Positions 35,161 through 46,693 of a stretch of DNA of 64,000 nt are shown in pieces. The notes below the pieces were generated by a model. That model was not told the origin of the DNA. It worked only from the letters and a program-made list of their open reading frames with translations, and did not search any database. A program made the position numbers and the translations under genes. Each line of letters opens with the position of its first letter. The first letter of the stretch is position 1. Origin of the DNA: Gonocerus acuteangulatus (Eukaryota > Arthropoda > Insecta > Hemiptera > Coreidae); contig OX328128.1 of NCBI GenBank assembly GCA_946811695.1, positions 29,745,457 to 29,809,456 of the forward strand. The letters are read 5' to 3'.

Positions 35161-37812
35161 ATGCCACCAAGGAGAAATTTGTATTTGCATTATTTCCCTA
35201 GATATAGGCGTTTCCGTGTGCTATTTGTCGTTCACGCCATAGGGAAAATGTAATTCTGATGACATTTCCAAAGGGTCTCACCGTGTTTCCATATGAAATC
35301 TGCACTGGCGTCATCCTTGACTTTGATGTCATCATTTTATTTCTAGTTCCTAGAAATAATTTTTCGTCAATTATCAAACCTCTAACTGTACTCATTTTGA
35401 GGGAATAAGGCTTGAAACCCCTAACTTCAAAGCCTTTTTTCTATAAAACTATACTAGATATTAAAATGAAAATAATGTGAATTGAAGCTATTGATTAGGT
35501 GTACCTTGCGTATTTTTTTCATAATTTTCGGACTACTTATAAGGTAAGAAAAAAAATTGTGAAGATTTTAAGGGCGGTTTTCCCTAACTACCCCTCCGGG
35601 CACACCTACCAAAAAAATTGCGTAAAATCAGTAATGTCTCAACTATTATCCGAAAAAGTTTCATAGATGAGTGAAAGGTGCATCATACATTAAATTACAA
35701 AAACCTTACATTGATAGCTAAACACTAAAAACCTGATGTATCGAAAATATCTCAAGTTACTCTTAGGACGTTTTTGTTATTTAAATATGAACCCTCACAT
35801 TGCTCAGTGCATAATCTGTATTATACAGATCGAAAAACTATTGTCATATTGCAAGCCACTAAAATAATAAATACTAAAAATCTTCATTTTCTACAAAAGA
35901 TAATTAACCTTAATCACTATTTTCTTCAATAGATTTGGTATCACTTGTAACTTTGAATAATGTTATAATATTTCCGCAAGTTTAATTTTTTTTTATAAGT
36001 AACGACCAAGTGATAAGAAATAAATTATCGAGGCTTCCTGTCAACAGCAACCTATGATCCTATTTCCATTAGCGTAATCACACGTGAATCTTTGTGTGAC
36101 CTTTTAATTTCATTTAAAAAAAAAATGTTTTTTTTTTGTTTTTTTTTTCACAAAAGAAACATCCCATGTCTCTATAATATTCAAACAAGTACAACAAAAA
36201 ACAAAACGAACGTCACTTGGTAAACTGTAAAGAACGAATAATATGTAGTTAATGAATATGTAGCATTATGTAATCCGATTTTAACTAATTGATCAACCAG
36301 ATGTGTACGAATAATACATCTTGCTTAAAGACGTACATATGTAATATTGTAAGTTATGTATATATGTAATAACTGTTTGGAGCGAAACGCCTTGAATGCG
36401 CATGGATGCTCATAAATAAATATAAGAAAAAAAGTTAAAAAAAAAAAATAGTATTTAACGAAACATTCGATATTTCTTGCTATGGAAGTGGCGTTATCGA
36501 CCTTTAATCCTTAATATGTTGCCATTTTCTTATAAGTACTCAACATGAATATCGTTTTTATTGCCGTCTAATAGAACAGCGAGGTAGCATTTGTTCATGT
36601 TAACAAATATTACCAAAACTATTGAAGAAAATAGTGATTAGGATTAGTTATCTTTTGTAGAAAATGAAGATTTTTAGTATTTATTATTTTAGTTGCTTGC
36701 AATATGACAATAGTTTTTTGATCTGTATACTACTGATTATGCTCTCAGCAATGTGAGGGTTCATATTTAAATAACAAAAACGTCCTAAGAGTATCTTGAG
36801 ATATTTTCGATACATCTGGTTTTTAGTATTTAGCTATCGATATAGGGTTTTTGTAATTTAATGTATGATGCACCTTTCACACATCTATGAAACTTTTACT
36901 GATAATAGTTGAGACATTACTGATTTTATTGGTAGGTGTGCCCGGAGGGGTAGTTAGGGAAAACCGCCCTTAAAATCTTCACAATTTTTTTTTCTTACCT
37001 TATAAGTGGTCCGAAAATTATGAAAAAAATACGCAAGGTACACCTAATTAATAGATTCAATTCACATTATTTTCATTTTAATATCTAGTATAGTTTTATA
37101 TAAAAACGACTTTGAAGTTAGGGGTTTCAAGCCTTATTCCCTCAAAATGAGTACAGTTAGAGGTTTGATAATTGACGAAAAATTATTTCTAGGAACTAGA
37201 AATAAAATGATGACATCAAAGTCAAGAATGACGCCAGTGCAGATTTCATATGGAAACACGTTGAGACCCTTTTGCATCAAATTTCCTATAAGATCTCACG
37301 TAACCTACCTTGTGTGAACATTTCTCAAACCAAATTAACAGCAGTCATCCAAATAAATAACTTATCATGAAATAAAGGAATTTCATTTTTATCGTTCCAC
37401 TCAGAAAATTTGCATTATTTCATTACGATGGCAAATTTGTTATTAAGTGTTGAAGGCCAAAAAAGGATGCTTTGCATGGGTAAATTGTGTTCGAATAAAA
37501 CAAAAAAAATTAATAAGAAAAAATGTTATCTTTTAACAATTAACTCATTAAAAGCCAAAATGTTTGATAAATTATTTGTTTGGGTGGCAGTTGTAAATTT
37601 GGTTTGAGATATTTTTGCACAAGGTACATGAGATCTTCTTATAGGAAATTTGATGCAGATTTTGAAAAAACAGAATTAAATTTTCCCTATGGTGTGAACG
37701 AAAAATAGCACAAAAATTGTCAAAAACTAGCGTTTAAACAAAAAACACGGAAACGCCTATATTTAGGGAAATCATGCAAATAAAAATGTCTCCTTGGTGG
37801 CATTCAACTACA

Positions 37813-37814
<2 letters not shown>
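35150..37814. mobile_element. Foldback transposon, ~0.8-kb inverted arms
   Basis: The left arm 35150-35940 is mirrored by 36617-37814; a 676-bp unique spacer separates them. The termini are GTCTAGTTGAATGCCACCAA and, inverted at the right, GTGTAGTTGAATGCCACCAA, probably with TA at the junctions. Arms match at roughly 90 percent or better by eye (e.g. CCCCTCCGGGCACACCTACC against GGTAGGTGTGCCCGGAGGGG). The right arm is about 385 bp longer because of a nested MITE. No transposase recognised. Confidence 0.88.
37273..37657. mobile_element. MITE nested in the foldback right arm
   Basis: TGCATCAAATTTCCTATAAG at the left and its inverse CTTATAGGAAATTTGATGCA at the right. The arms extend further (CTCAAACCAAATTNAC / TAAATTTGGTTTGAG and the GATAA-TTATTTG pair). 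The left foldback arm lacks this segment, which defines the insertion. The 65-codon frame inside is not conserved. Confidence 0.85.

Positions 37815-37815
<1 letters not shown>

Positions 37816-37852
<37 letters not shown>
37816..37852. repeat. (AT)n microsatellite
   Basis: TA array directly at the foldback right terminus. Confidence 0.95.
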
Positions 37853-37856
<4 letters not shown>

Positions 37857-37967
37857 GACCTGTGGGTTCTGAAACTTGGACATTTTACAATAACATCTTA
37901 AGCGTGTTTCGTCCTTGCTTCAAATTCTGTTGAACGAATTTCATATTAAGTTCAACAACCACGAACA

Positions 37968-38309
37968 ATGTTACTCATTACTAAATCCAAATCTCAAAAC
38001 GCCATTCTCCAGATAAGCCCACCACCTAACCCGGTAGCCAATACCCGTCCTGAGACCTGTGAATCGAAACCAATTATAGAAGTGAACAATGCCCCCCTAT
38101 CTAATAACAACCTGTACAAGAGGGGCATTTCTCGTTACCAATATCAACAAAGCACTGTTGCCGTTCCATTAGTAGTGATAGCAGTGATTGGAATCACTCT
38201 CACAGTGACTCTATCACTAACTCCACTCACCCGTGGGCACTCCATTCTACTATGTACACGTCCGAAAACGTATCAACGGATTGTTGAGTGTAATCACAAA
38301 TGCTCCTGA
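37968..38309 (+). other. Unassigned 113-codon open frame
   Basis: MLLITKSKSQNAILQISPPP leads to a hydrophobic stretch of about 25 residues (VAVPLVVIAVIGITLTVTLS) that could be a membrane segment, then a short basic tail. Pro/Asn-rich N-terminal half. No family recognised, no splice support. Low confidence that it is expressed. Confidence 0.22.
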
Positions 38310-38561
38310 AATTCCAATAAGACCTGCAGTAATCCAAAATTATTATAGTGATCATTCAAATAGTTCGTCTAATATTATAATATATTCAGTAAATTAGTAT
38401 TAGAGTTTAATAAGAATACAATAAAACTCTAAATAAAAACACATAGACATTTGGACTACGGCTCAACGACACTCCAGAAAATATCAAACCGAATTGGAAA
38501 GACTAAGAACAGGTCACACAGCACTGATCTACGTACTATTCTACTACCAATATAACAAAAA

Positions 38562-38650
38562 AAATCCTCGCAGGAACTGCGTCATCTTAGCGCGGTTCCA
38601 TTCTTATCCCTAGTCTCATTTAGAAAGATTAAAATAGACACAGTTATTAT
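38562..38650 (+). repeat. 5' terminus of hairpin-ended repeat
   Basis: An A-run, then TCCTCGCAGGAACTGCGTCA and TCTTAGCGCGGTTCC. GGAACTGCG and CGCGGTTCC can pair across the TCATCTTAG loop. Confidence 0.6.
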
Positions 38651-38659
38651 TTTGGTTCG

Positions 38660-39790
38660 CCCTTTCTTGAAATGATGTTATGTCCTTACCCTTTAGGGTT
38701 GGCCAGCCCCCACCATCCACCATAATCCAAAAGAAACGAATTGAAAAATATTAAAAATTTTCTTGTGTTCTTCAACTATAAAACTAATTCTACAAATAAA
38801 TGCAATTTATTTATTTAAAATATACCAAGTTCCCAAAACTTTTCATGTCTATTAATAAAATATTTTATTCTAAACCTTCCTTAACTCCAAACGTAACCAA
38901 AATTTAGACATCTTTGTTTATAATTAAAGCGATTTACAACCTCTCAAAGCTCGCCATATTGCCTACCGCGATGTTCTTAATGCAGTTTTTGCACTTCGGA
39001 CGCTGGACAGTGAGATATGTAAACACTTGATGTTATCCCTTACATCATTTCCTTTGTTTACATTTTTGCTTTCTTCTATGATTCTTAAATATTTCTTCAA
39101 TCAGTTACACAGATAGCAACATCTACATTGAATAGATGATAACATAAATAAGTACAAAAATGAAAACATTTTTTGTTTCTTATTTTGCGATTTTCTCTAA
39201 AACCAAGCAAAAACGAGCAAATCTCTAAATGGCTTTTTGCCTTAGTTTTTCGATCCTCAATACGCTCCTAAAGTATTGTCATTTAAATTCCGGACACCCG
39301 TTATATAGAAAAATGTTTTCAGCGACATATCCCCTGAGGAGGTGGCAAGTAGGGCAGAAAACATGTAGGAGAAAATATTATATAAAGTGGTATGAATAGA
39401 ACAATTATGTGGTACTTATTTTAATTACCTACGAAGAAGAAAATAATAAAATACAAACAAAATAAAATAAATTACATTATTATATTAAATTTGTAATATA
39501 ATAAAATATATTACAAATAATAAAAATTAGAATGCGCGAATTGCAAGTCCGTTGAATATTTTATTTCGGGAAACAGAGCTCGGTTTGAAGATTCTTGAAG
39601 TGTATGTTGTATTTTCACAAGGTGGGGGGAGTGCAGGCAGTGGCTGAGAAAATGAGATAGGATGGGGATAATCTAATGAAAGCAAAGGAGACATACACTC
39701 CTATTGTAGACGCAAAGGGATGGAATCGGTGGGGGGTAGAGTGCATTAGGGAAACAGGCTGTGAGACAGGGATTGGCAGAGAAATGGAGA
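38660..39790. other. No recognisable feature
   Basis: AT-rich; no conserved frame or terminal repeat found. Confidence 0.45.
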
Positions 39791-39793
39791 AAC

Positions 39794-39797
<4 letters not shown>

Positions 39798-39842
<45 letters not shown>

Positions 39843-39897
39843 GAGAGAGAGGGAGAGGGAGAGGGAGAGAGAGAGAGAGAGAGAGAGAGGGGAGAGG

Positions 39898-39945
<48 letters not shown>
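39798..39945. repeat. (GA)n microsatellite
   Basis: Imperfect GA array. The 83-153-codon Arg-Glu and Ser-Leu frames over it are artefacts. Confidence 0.95.
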
Positions 39946-39947
<2 letters not shown>

Positions 39948-40310
39948 CAGCAAGAAGGGAAAGGAAGAAAGAACCCTCTCTGTTGTATATACAACACAAT
40001 ACAATTCCAATCCCATTAGCGGATTAGCGGGATTGAGAACAACCCTCTTGTCATTTACATCCGTAATACACCCCAATCCGCCATCACCGAGAATCCTGCA
40101 CTGACTTATTCCTCGCTAAACAATCTGATATTCCTCAGAATCTCGGCTCTTGAATATGCAGCTTTAGTTTGTTTGACTCCTCTAATGACACAACAGACAA
40201 CAATCGAAAGACAATTAAATGCAGAATATGTGAATGGGCTTTAAGCAGCCAAAACCAACAGTTATATAAACCCTGGAACAAATGAACAACATAAACAAAC
40301 AAGTCACTAT

Positions 40311-40335
40311 ACAGGGTGTCATAACTTTAAGGGTT
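40311..40335 (+). repeat. Possible mariner-like terminus
   Basis: TATACAGGGTGTCATAACTT resembles the TA-CAGGGTGTCC end of the palindrome at 62604. No opposite end is seen nearby. Confidence 0.35.
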
Positions 40336-40850
40336 TATTCTGCACCTCATTTGTAGTTCAGGGACGCAAAAATGAGCGCCCTATCTCAACATGTAGCAGA
40401 GTTATTCAAACTTTTGTCTATTTTCAAAACTATTGGGTTTTCTTATGAAAAACTGTGTTTTCCGGGTTTCTGGTCTATGTATCGTCAATGACGACCACAT
40501 TTTTAGAATCTACATTAAATTTCCAATAAGAAACACCAGTTATTGAAATGTTTTCATTTAAATTAGGAATTACACTAAGAGCCATATAGATGTGAACTAT
40601 TGTTGTTAGGGTTTTCTTAACTCCTTCAATATTTTCTTGATCAGCTATTTGTAGATTTAGCGGTTTGCCTCCGCCTCAAAAGTTGCCTTATTTAATAAGC
40701 TTTAAAATGGTACCCTGTTGTTTTAAAAACAAAAATTATTTAAGTCTATTTTTTTCTGATTTCTAAGTCAAAACCAATACATTTGCTTTAGTGTGAAGAA
40801 GCTAATCTGAAAACATTATTTAATTTCACGGGAATATGGTGATGTCCCAT

Positions 40851-42230
40851 CCTTCCAACATTAGGTATACACACTTTTTGCTCTGATTAAGGATTAGGCG
40901 ACACGTTGGAAAGAGTGAAAGATGACAGAAGAACATATTTGAAATAATCACAATTATTGTTAACATAATAAATACATCTATATATATAAAAATCACGTGT
41001 CTGTCTGTTATCTGTTTGTTTTTTCCTTATACAAATCCACACCGTTTGACCGATTTTGACAAAACTTGGCTCCCAGGTAGGTCTTGATACGGGAAATCTC
41101 CTAGGCTAGGTCAAAAAAATCTACCAGCTGTCTGTCTGTATGTTTGTGCCTTATACAAATCCAAACTCGGTACCGTCTCCACACCGTTCGTCCGATTTTG
41201 ACTAAACTCGGTACACATGTAGATCTTAATCTGAGGAGTGTCGTAGGCTAAGTCAAAAACTTCTACCAGCTGTCTGTCTGTATGTTTGTCCCTTATACAA
41301 ATCCTCACCGTTCGTCCGATTTTGACTAAACTCGGTACACATGTAGATCTTAATCTGGGGATTGTAGTAGGCTAAGTCAAAAACGTCTTATAGCTGTCTG
41401 TCTGTATGTTTGTCCCTTATACAAATCCACACCGTTCGTCCGATTTTGACGAAACTCGGTACACAGGTAGATCCTAATCTGGAGAGTGCCGTAAGCAAGG
41501 TCAAAAACCTCTACCAGCTGTCTGTCTGTACGTTTGTTCTTTATACAAATCCACACCGTTACACAGATTGTGATCAAACTGGGCACACAGGTTGGTCTTG
41601 ATCAGGAGATTGCCATAGGCCAGGTCAAAAACGTCTACCAGCTGTTTTCTGTATATTTTTTTTTTATTATTAAAAATCCACACCGTTAGACCGATTTTTA
41701 CCAAACTTGGCATACATGTATGTCTTGATACGGGGGGGAGGTGCTATAGGTTACGTCAAAGTCGTCTAGGACTCACAGTTGGGAGGTCACGGGTTCGAAA
41801 CAGTTACAGATTCGTGTTATTAGATTTTAATAATACTTATTTGGTTTTTAATTTATTTAGGCTTTTCTATATGCAAAAAGCAGGTGTAGCATGGCACGCC
41901 GGGTAACAGCTAGTATGTTATATTTTTATGCTTTCAGGGTCTTGTTTTATGAAATTTCTATTTTTAAGAGTAGTAAATAGTTTTTTCATTTAAATCTTTT
42001 TTTTCGCTTTATATTTGCAGAAGAGAGTTTTTTCAATACAATTTATAATGATTATAATGAATAACCCATTTACTTATAAGCAACAACTTATAAGCAGAAA
42101 TTGTAGTGTCTAATTTTACTTAATAGAATAGAATTAAAAATAGAAATTTAATATAACAAGACCCTAAAAGTATAAAAATATAAGATCTGTACTTTTTGTG
42201 TTAAAATAATAACAATAATTGTAATTTGAT
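40851..42230. mobile_element. MITE-like inverted element carrying a Helitron
   Basis: 40851-40976 (GGTGATGTCCCATC, GAAGAACATATTTG, ACAATTATTG) and 41914-41975 (TTTCAGGGTCTTGTTTTAT) are the two sides of one sequence also present at 14.3-14.5 kb. 42105-42225 contains its inverse (AACAAGACCCTAAAAGTA, ACAATAATTGTAATTTG). The Helitron at 40977-41913 splits the left half. Confidence 0.75.
40977..41913 (+). mobile_element. Non-autonomous Helitron (937 bp), complete
   Basis: 5' end TCTATATATATAAAAATCAC; 3' end GCACGCCGGGTAACAGCTAG. It is inserted between A (40976) and T (41914) with no target duplication, as Helitrons do. The interior is about six tandem ~124-bp monomers (CTGTCTGTCTGTATGTTTGT, CTTATACAAATCCACACCG, CCGATTTTGACTAAACTCGG). 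The 65-70-codon minus-strand frames (RTDRQLVEVF...) are translations of the monomers. The limits are proved by the uninterrupted paralogue at 14.4 kb. Confidence 0.92.
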
Positions 42231-42600
42231 TTTGATTTGATGAACTTATCTGCTTGATACTTATAACTTGACTTACTTACTCAGAATCGGGAGGTAGTAA
42301 ATAGAAAACACATTACACTCTCCCTAACAAAAAATACTATTTGTCATTCTCTAAATAATCTACGAGTATATTCTTAACTCAATACGAATTCTAATCAAGC
42401 AATAGGCTGAATAGAGAACTGATATGTATACCACCGAGTGATCCCACCACGTTAATATATTTATTGTCTCCAGCTATTATCATTTATTTTCTCTGCGTCA
42501 AAAATTGTTAGGTAACATTGTAAACAAGAACGTCATCTAAGTTAACAATGTAAACATTTAAATCACCATCGACCTGTAAAACTGTATCGATCATACGTTA

Positions 42601-42955
42601 AGCTCTATCATCTATCTACGTAAAATTCTATCATGTGTATAGCTCTATCATCTATCTATGTAAAATTCTATCATATGTAAAGCTCTATCATCTATCTATG
42701 TAAAATTCTATCCTACATAAAGCTCTATCATCTATCTATGTAAAATTCTATCCTATACAAAGCTCTATCATCTATCTATGTAAAATTCTATCTTATATAA
42801 AGCTCTATCATCTATCTATGTAAAATTCTATCATATGTAAAGCTCTCTCATCTATCTATGTAAAATTATATCCTATATAAAGCTCTATCACCTATCTATG
42901 TAAAATTCTATCCTATGTAAATCTGTCATCTATCTATGTAAAATTTTATCCTATT
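42601..42955 (+). repeat. 40-bp satellite array, nine units
   Basis: AGCTCTATCATCTATCTATG then TAAAATTCTATC, starting at 42601 and every 40 bp to 42921. The eight full units differ by few substitutions; the last is shortened. Confidence 0.95.
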
Positions 42956-43003
42956 GAAAGATGAATCATCAATTTCGGTAAACGTCTACCCTAAGTAAAT
43001 ATG

Positions 43004-43430
43004 CTAAACCTTCCAATTCCTATAGAATACAAACAATGCAGTCCAAAATCCTTCGAAAAATATCCAATCTCCTTACTATGTCTCGAACCAAACTCTCCAC
43101 AATATCCCCTTTATCCAATCCCTGGCCAAATCAGTCTATCAGAAGTTCCATTCCAATCTCCCTGACCATCCAAATCCTTTGATAAGCTCTCTATCCTCCT
43201 TCCATAACCCACAAAACCCTCCTAGAAGGCTGAAGCGGCGGTGGCCTAGAGACAATTTGTTTTAACAAACTGCCATCTGCAATGCTCAAAATGTATTGTT
43301 CTAGTGGGTTATGTAATTGTACATATTCCCACATCATGCCTTACATTGTTAATTTTTCAAAACCAGCAAAATTACTGGAAATCTGTATATCATATTGTTG
43401 TGATTATCAATAAAGGAAATAAAAAAAAAA
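43004..43430 (+). mobile_element. 5'-truncated poly(A) retroelement 3' end
   Basis: Flanked by AAGTAAATATG (42993-43003) and GTAAATATG after the A-run (43431-43439), a target-site duplication. The insert ends with an AATAAAGG signal and a short poly(A). The frame before the stop has proline-rich weak coding character. It lies in the satellite, whose remnant resumes at 43440 (TATCATCTATATCTGTAAAA). Either a LINE 3' end or a processed transcript. Confidence 0.75.
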
Positions 43431-43439
43431 GTAAATATG

Positions 43440-43490
43440 TATCATCTATATCTGTAAAATTCAATCATATGTAAAGCTCTAGCAGCTATC
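43440..43490 (+). repeat. Satellite remnant beyond the retroelement insertion
   Basis: CATCTATATCTGTAAAATTC and ATATGTAAAGCTCTAGCAGC continue the 40-bp unit, followed by a GA-rich run (43492-43555). Confidence 0.75.
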
Positions 43491-43861
43491 TATGAGAGAG
43501 AGAGAGGGGGGGGGGAGAATGAAAGAGAGAGACAGAGAGTGAGAGAGGGAGGGGGAGATTGAAAAAATAAAAACATGGTGGTTCCAGAAATTTAATTTAT
43601 TTATTAAAGCGACAAAACACTTTCTGTTATACGCGATGAATACGCTTCATCGTCACAGCTCTAGGGCGGACATTCTTATACGATTTCCTAAGCCGAAAGA
43701 ACTCTTTCATCGTTTGGTCGTGTTTTGGCTTACCATAGTTTATTACATGAAGTTTCATATCCATTTTTATAACTAAACCCTTCCTCTCCCGTTTTAAGCA
43801 ATTTCTAAACCGATGTTCATTAAAAATACCTATATTAACCTACCTCGGGTCTTACCTTGTA

Positions 43862-44035
43862 CCTAAGGTGATGCGGGTTCGATTCCCACCTACGGCAGGA
43901 AGAGGTTTTTTATGCACGGGCCAGTTAAAAAAATCCAGTGCTGCACAATGGATGTTTAGTAAGGAAGGAAAACTAAATATAGCCCGATGCTCATGGCCTG
44001 TAGGTCGATGCGCTGTTAAAAAACAAATTGAACCC
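43862..44035 (+). mobile_element. tRNA-derived SINE copy
   Basis: T-arm-like GCGGGTTCGATTCCCACCTACGG, a body with GTGCTGCACAATGGATG and the tail GATGCTCATGGCC, GATGCGCTGTTAAAAAAC. The tail equals that of the poly(A) SINE with changes. The 5' half of the tRNA head is damaged. Confidence 0.65.
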
Positions 44036-44149
44036 ACTATGCGCTTGAAAACGAGAAAGATCCCTATAAAGTGAGAGATGTTCCAGAAATTGTTCCTTGT
44101 GTTCCAGCAAAGGACACAGGAACAACCCCCCACTCCGTCAGCAAGTTGC

Positions 44150-44154
<5 letters not shown>

Positions 44155-44194
<40 letters not shown>
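44155..44194. repeat. (CT)n microsatellite
   Basis: CT alternation. Confidence 0.95.
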
Positions 44195-44196
<2 letters not shown>

Positions 44197-44470
44197 TTAT
44201 GTTGTGGATAATAGCTAGTTCCTGTGGGAAGCCAGAAGCTAGGGTCAAGTCTTTGAGAGAAACACAACTCTTAAGATTATTATTTTCCAAGTTTTGGGTT
44301 TGTTTTCAACTCTCCTTTCAAAGTGAAAGAATGTATTTCTGCTTATTTTTCTCTCAGAAATAAAAATTCTCTTATAAAATAGAATAAAATCCGTTTGAGG
44401 ATCTACTAAATATACTTCTCAGCGAAACACATTTTAGTGTATTCCTAGTCAAATAAAAAAAAAAAAAAAT

Positions 44471-45022
44471 GTTAATTTATTTTGCGTGCTTCATGCCGAA
44501 GATGATAAGGTAAATCTTCTAAGAAACGAGTAATATATTGTAAATTTCCTTATTTGAATAAAGCATTTATTTATATCGAATTTATTTTTATTTTATTTTC
44601 TTCAAGAGCTCCGCAACAAGGATGATCTGCTCAAAGAAAATTAATAATAAAAATGTTAATTTATTTTGCGTGCTTCATGCCGAAGATGATAAGGTAAATC
44701 TTCTAAGAAACGAGTAATATATTGTAAATTTCCTTATTTGAATAAAGCATTTATTTATATCGAATTTATTTTTATTTTATTTTCTTCAAGAGCTCCGCAA
44801 CAAGGATGTTCTGCTCAAAGAAAATTAATAATAAAAATGTTAATTTATTTTGCGTGCTTCATGCCGAAGATGATAAGGTAAATCTTCTAAGAAACGAGTA
44901 ATATATTGTAAATTTCCTTATTTGAATAAAGCATTTATTTATATCGAATTTATTTTTATTTTATTTTCTTCAAGAGCTCCGCAACAAGGATGTTCTGCTC
45001 AAAGAAAATTAATAATAAAAAA
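44471..45022 (+). repeat. Tandem array, 184-bp unit x3
   Basis: GTTAATTTATTTTGCGTGCT recurs at 44471, 44655 and 44839. The three units are virtually identical (one difference, GATGATCTG against GATGTTCTG). The unit includes AATAAAGCATTTATTTATAT and an AAAATTAATAATAAAAAT junction. Confidence 0.95.
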
Positions 45023-45029
45023 TAAAAAT

Positions 45030-45530
45030 AATAAGGAAATACTTTCAAATTAAATTCATAAATAACATTAATTGTTCATATTCATAAAAATATATACAAA
45101 ACAAAATAAGTACCAAATAATAAGTAATAAAATAATGGTATAATTGAAATCATAATAAAAATTTATAAAATAATAAGTAAGATCTAACCTATAGAAAAAT
45201 ATAAACGTAAAAAGTAGACAAATTGCTCTAAAATTATTTTGAGATTTTGGCTTTGATTGTAATTGTGTGTTACTTGTAATATAGCTATATTTCGTTGTAT
45301 GTATTCGTGGTCTTTAAGTATGTCAGTATGGTATCAATTTATGGGTTCTTATCTGATAACAGCTCGCTAAGGTCATGAGCTTTAATATATCAAATTAAAA
45401 TATTATTAAAAGTAAAATTATTAAAAATATTTCAATTTTAAATTACAATGATAATGAACTAATGGGATAAAAATGTGGTTTTATTAACCTGCCTTCGAGG
45501 CCTTAATATGAAATCGTTTAATCCTGTACT
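45030..45530. other. No recognisable feature
   Basis: Very AT-rich, short-word repetitive sequence. Confidence 0.5.
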
Positions 45531-45536
45531 TTGTAC

Positions 45537-45935
45537 TTATGTTAACATAGTGTCTTTGTACTGGCTACAATCAGCGAGTTCACACATGTTGTATGGTATT
45601 GTTAAATCTTTCCGTCTTATCCAGTCTTTTAGAATGTTATTTATTTTCAGGTCAGTATTAAAAATTTCATACGATGGTCTGTTTTGTCTTGTCATAAAGT
45701 ACTTGTGAGTAACTCTTGAATGGCCAATTCTAAGTCGAGCTAATACAACTTCCACTCATCTATTGGCTCGATAACTGATGGCAAATCTTTGACGGTATGT
45801 TTCATAGTCCGTAGTTTTTTGTCCGTAAGTATCGTCCAAGAGTGTTCCCAGTATTGCAAAATAATTAGAATTAGTAATTCTGTTTGTCTAATGTGGAAAT
45901 GGCCATCTGTCTATTTGTGCCTGACCTACAGCGAT
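45537..45935 (-). pseudogene. LINE fragment: RNase H end and C-terminal tail
   Basis: The minus-strand frame reads VEVVLARLRIGHSRVTHKYF then MTRQNRP, the same R.RIGHSR.TH.Y motif as at 53.9 kb. Upstream pieces THKHADTHAKIAVGQAQID recall the end of an RNase H fold (HAD.HAK.A). The cysteine cluster is eroded. Stops separate the blocks. Confidence 0.75.
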
Positions 45936-46089
45936 TTTAGCGTGTGTGTCTGCGTGTTTGTGTAGAGTGTGCATTGTCTTCAGTATTTTTCAGAGTAAAG
46001 TAATGAGAAGTGTATTTGTCATACAAAAGAACAACAAAATGAACAAAGTCAAGAATCAAGAATTGACACAATCTTATAATTAAAACCTG

Positions 46090-46690
46090 TAAACGCTGGT
46101 CAAGTTTGTTAACCAGCTGAATCCGTCCACCGGAAGATGGTTTTTGGAGCGAAATTCGCACGAGAAAATCGTTACGCTTACGTTTTCGAGTTCATATGCT
46201 TGCAGGTACTCGTTTTATAGGTTTCTTAACGTAAAAAAAAAACATTTTTAATGCGATATCTGTAACCGTTTTCGAGATACATTGAAACACCTACTACTCC
46301 AAACTAATTTTCAGTTTGGGTATTCAGAGATGATTAATTGAGTTGAAACTTGTTCCAGAAGTTTGATATGCATCTAGTCCATGATAGATAAATTTTGGTT
46401 CCGTTTGGAATTAGGGAAGTACTAGAAATAAAATATTTCATTAACAGGCATGAAAAGTTTATGGATTTTCGTATATTTTCTAAAATATCTCGAAACGACT
46501 AGGAAATCGTGCTAAGTAGAATGTGACCATTCGAAAGAATACTAAATTCTCTACAAAAAAGGTTCTGATGTAATTTTCGATGGGGCAATGTCAATCCGAG
46601 AAATAAGTGCTTAAAACTTCAAAATTGTTAGTTCTGTTCTTTTCAACGGGGTTTTGTCACTGTTTGCCTAACGTTTTAATTTGTTATTGT
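46090..46690 (-). repeat. Hairpin-ended repeat, subfamily B body
   Basis: AACCAGCTGAATCCGTCCAC, GCGATATCTGTAACCGTT, GTGACCATTCGAA and TTTTCGATGGGGCAA are shared with 32.8-33.4 kb in the same orientation over about 600 bp. Confidence 0.7.
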
Positions 46691-46693
46691 TTT

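Noticed and set aside
39615..40104. Frames of 83-153 codons over the GA array
   Set aside because: Same cause: dinucleotide repeat in every frame.
41111..41713. Minus-strand frames with repeated DRQLVEVFDLAYDT
   Set aside because: Translations of the Helitron minisatellite monomer; the phase is kept only where the monomer length allows.
42601..42955. CRISPR-like regular array
   Set aside because: The 40-bp units are contiguous with no unique spacers; this is a satellite in a eukaryotic genome.
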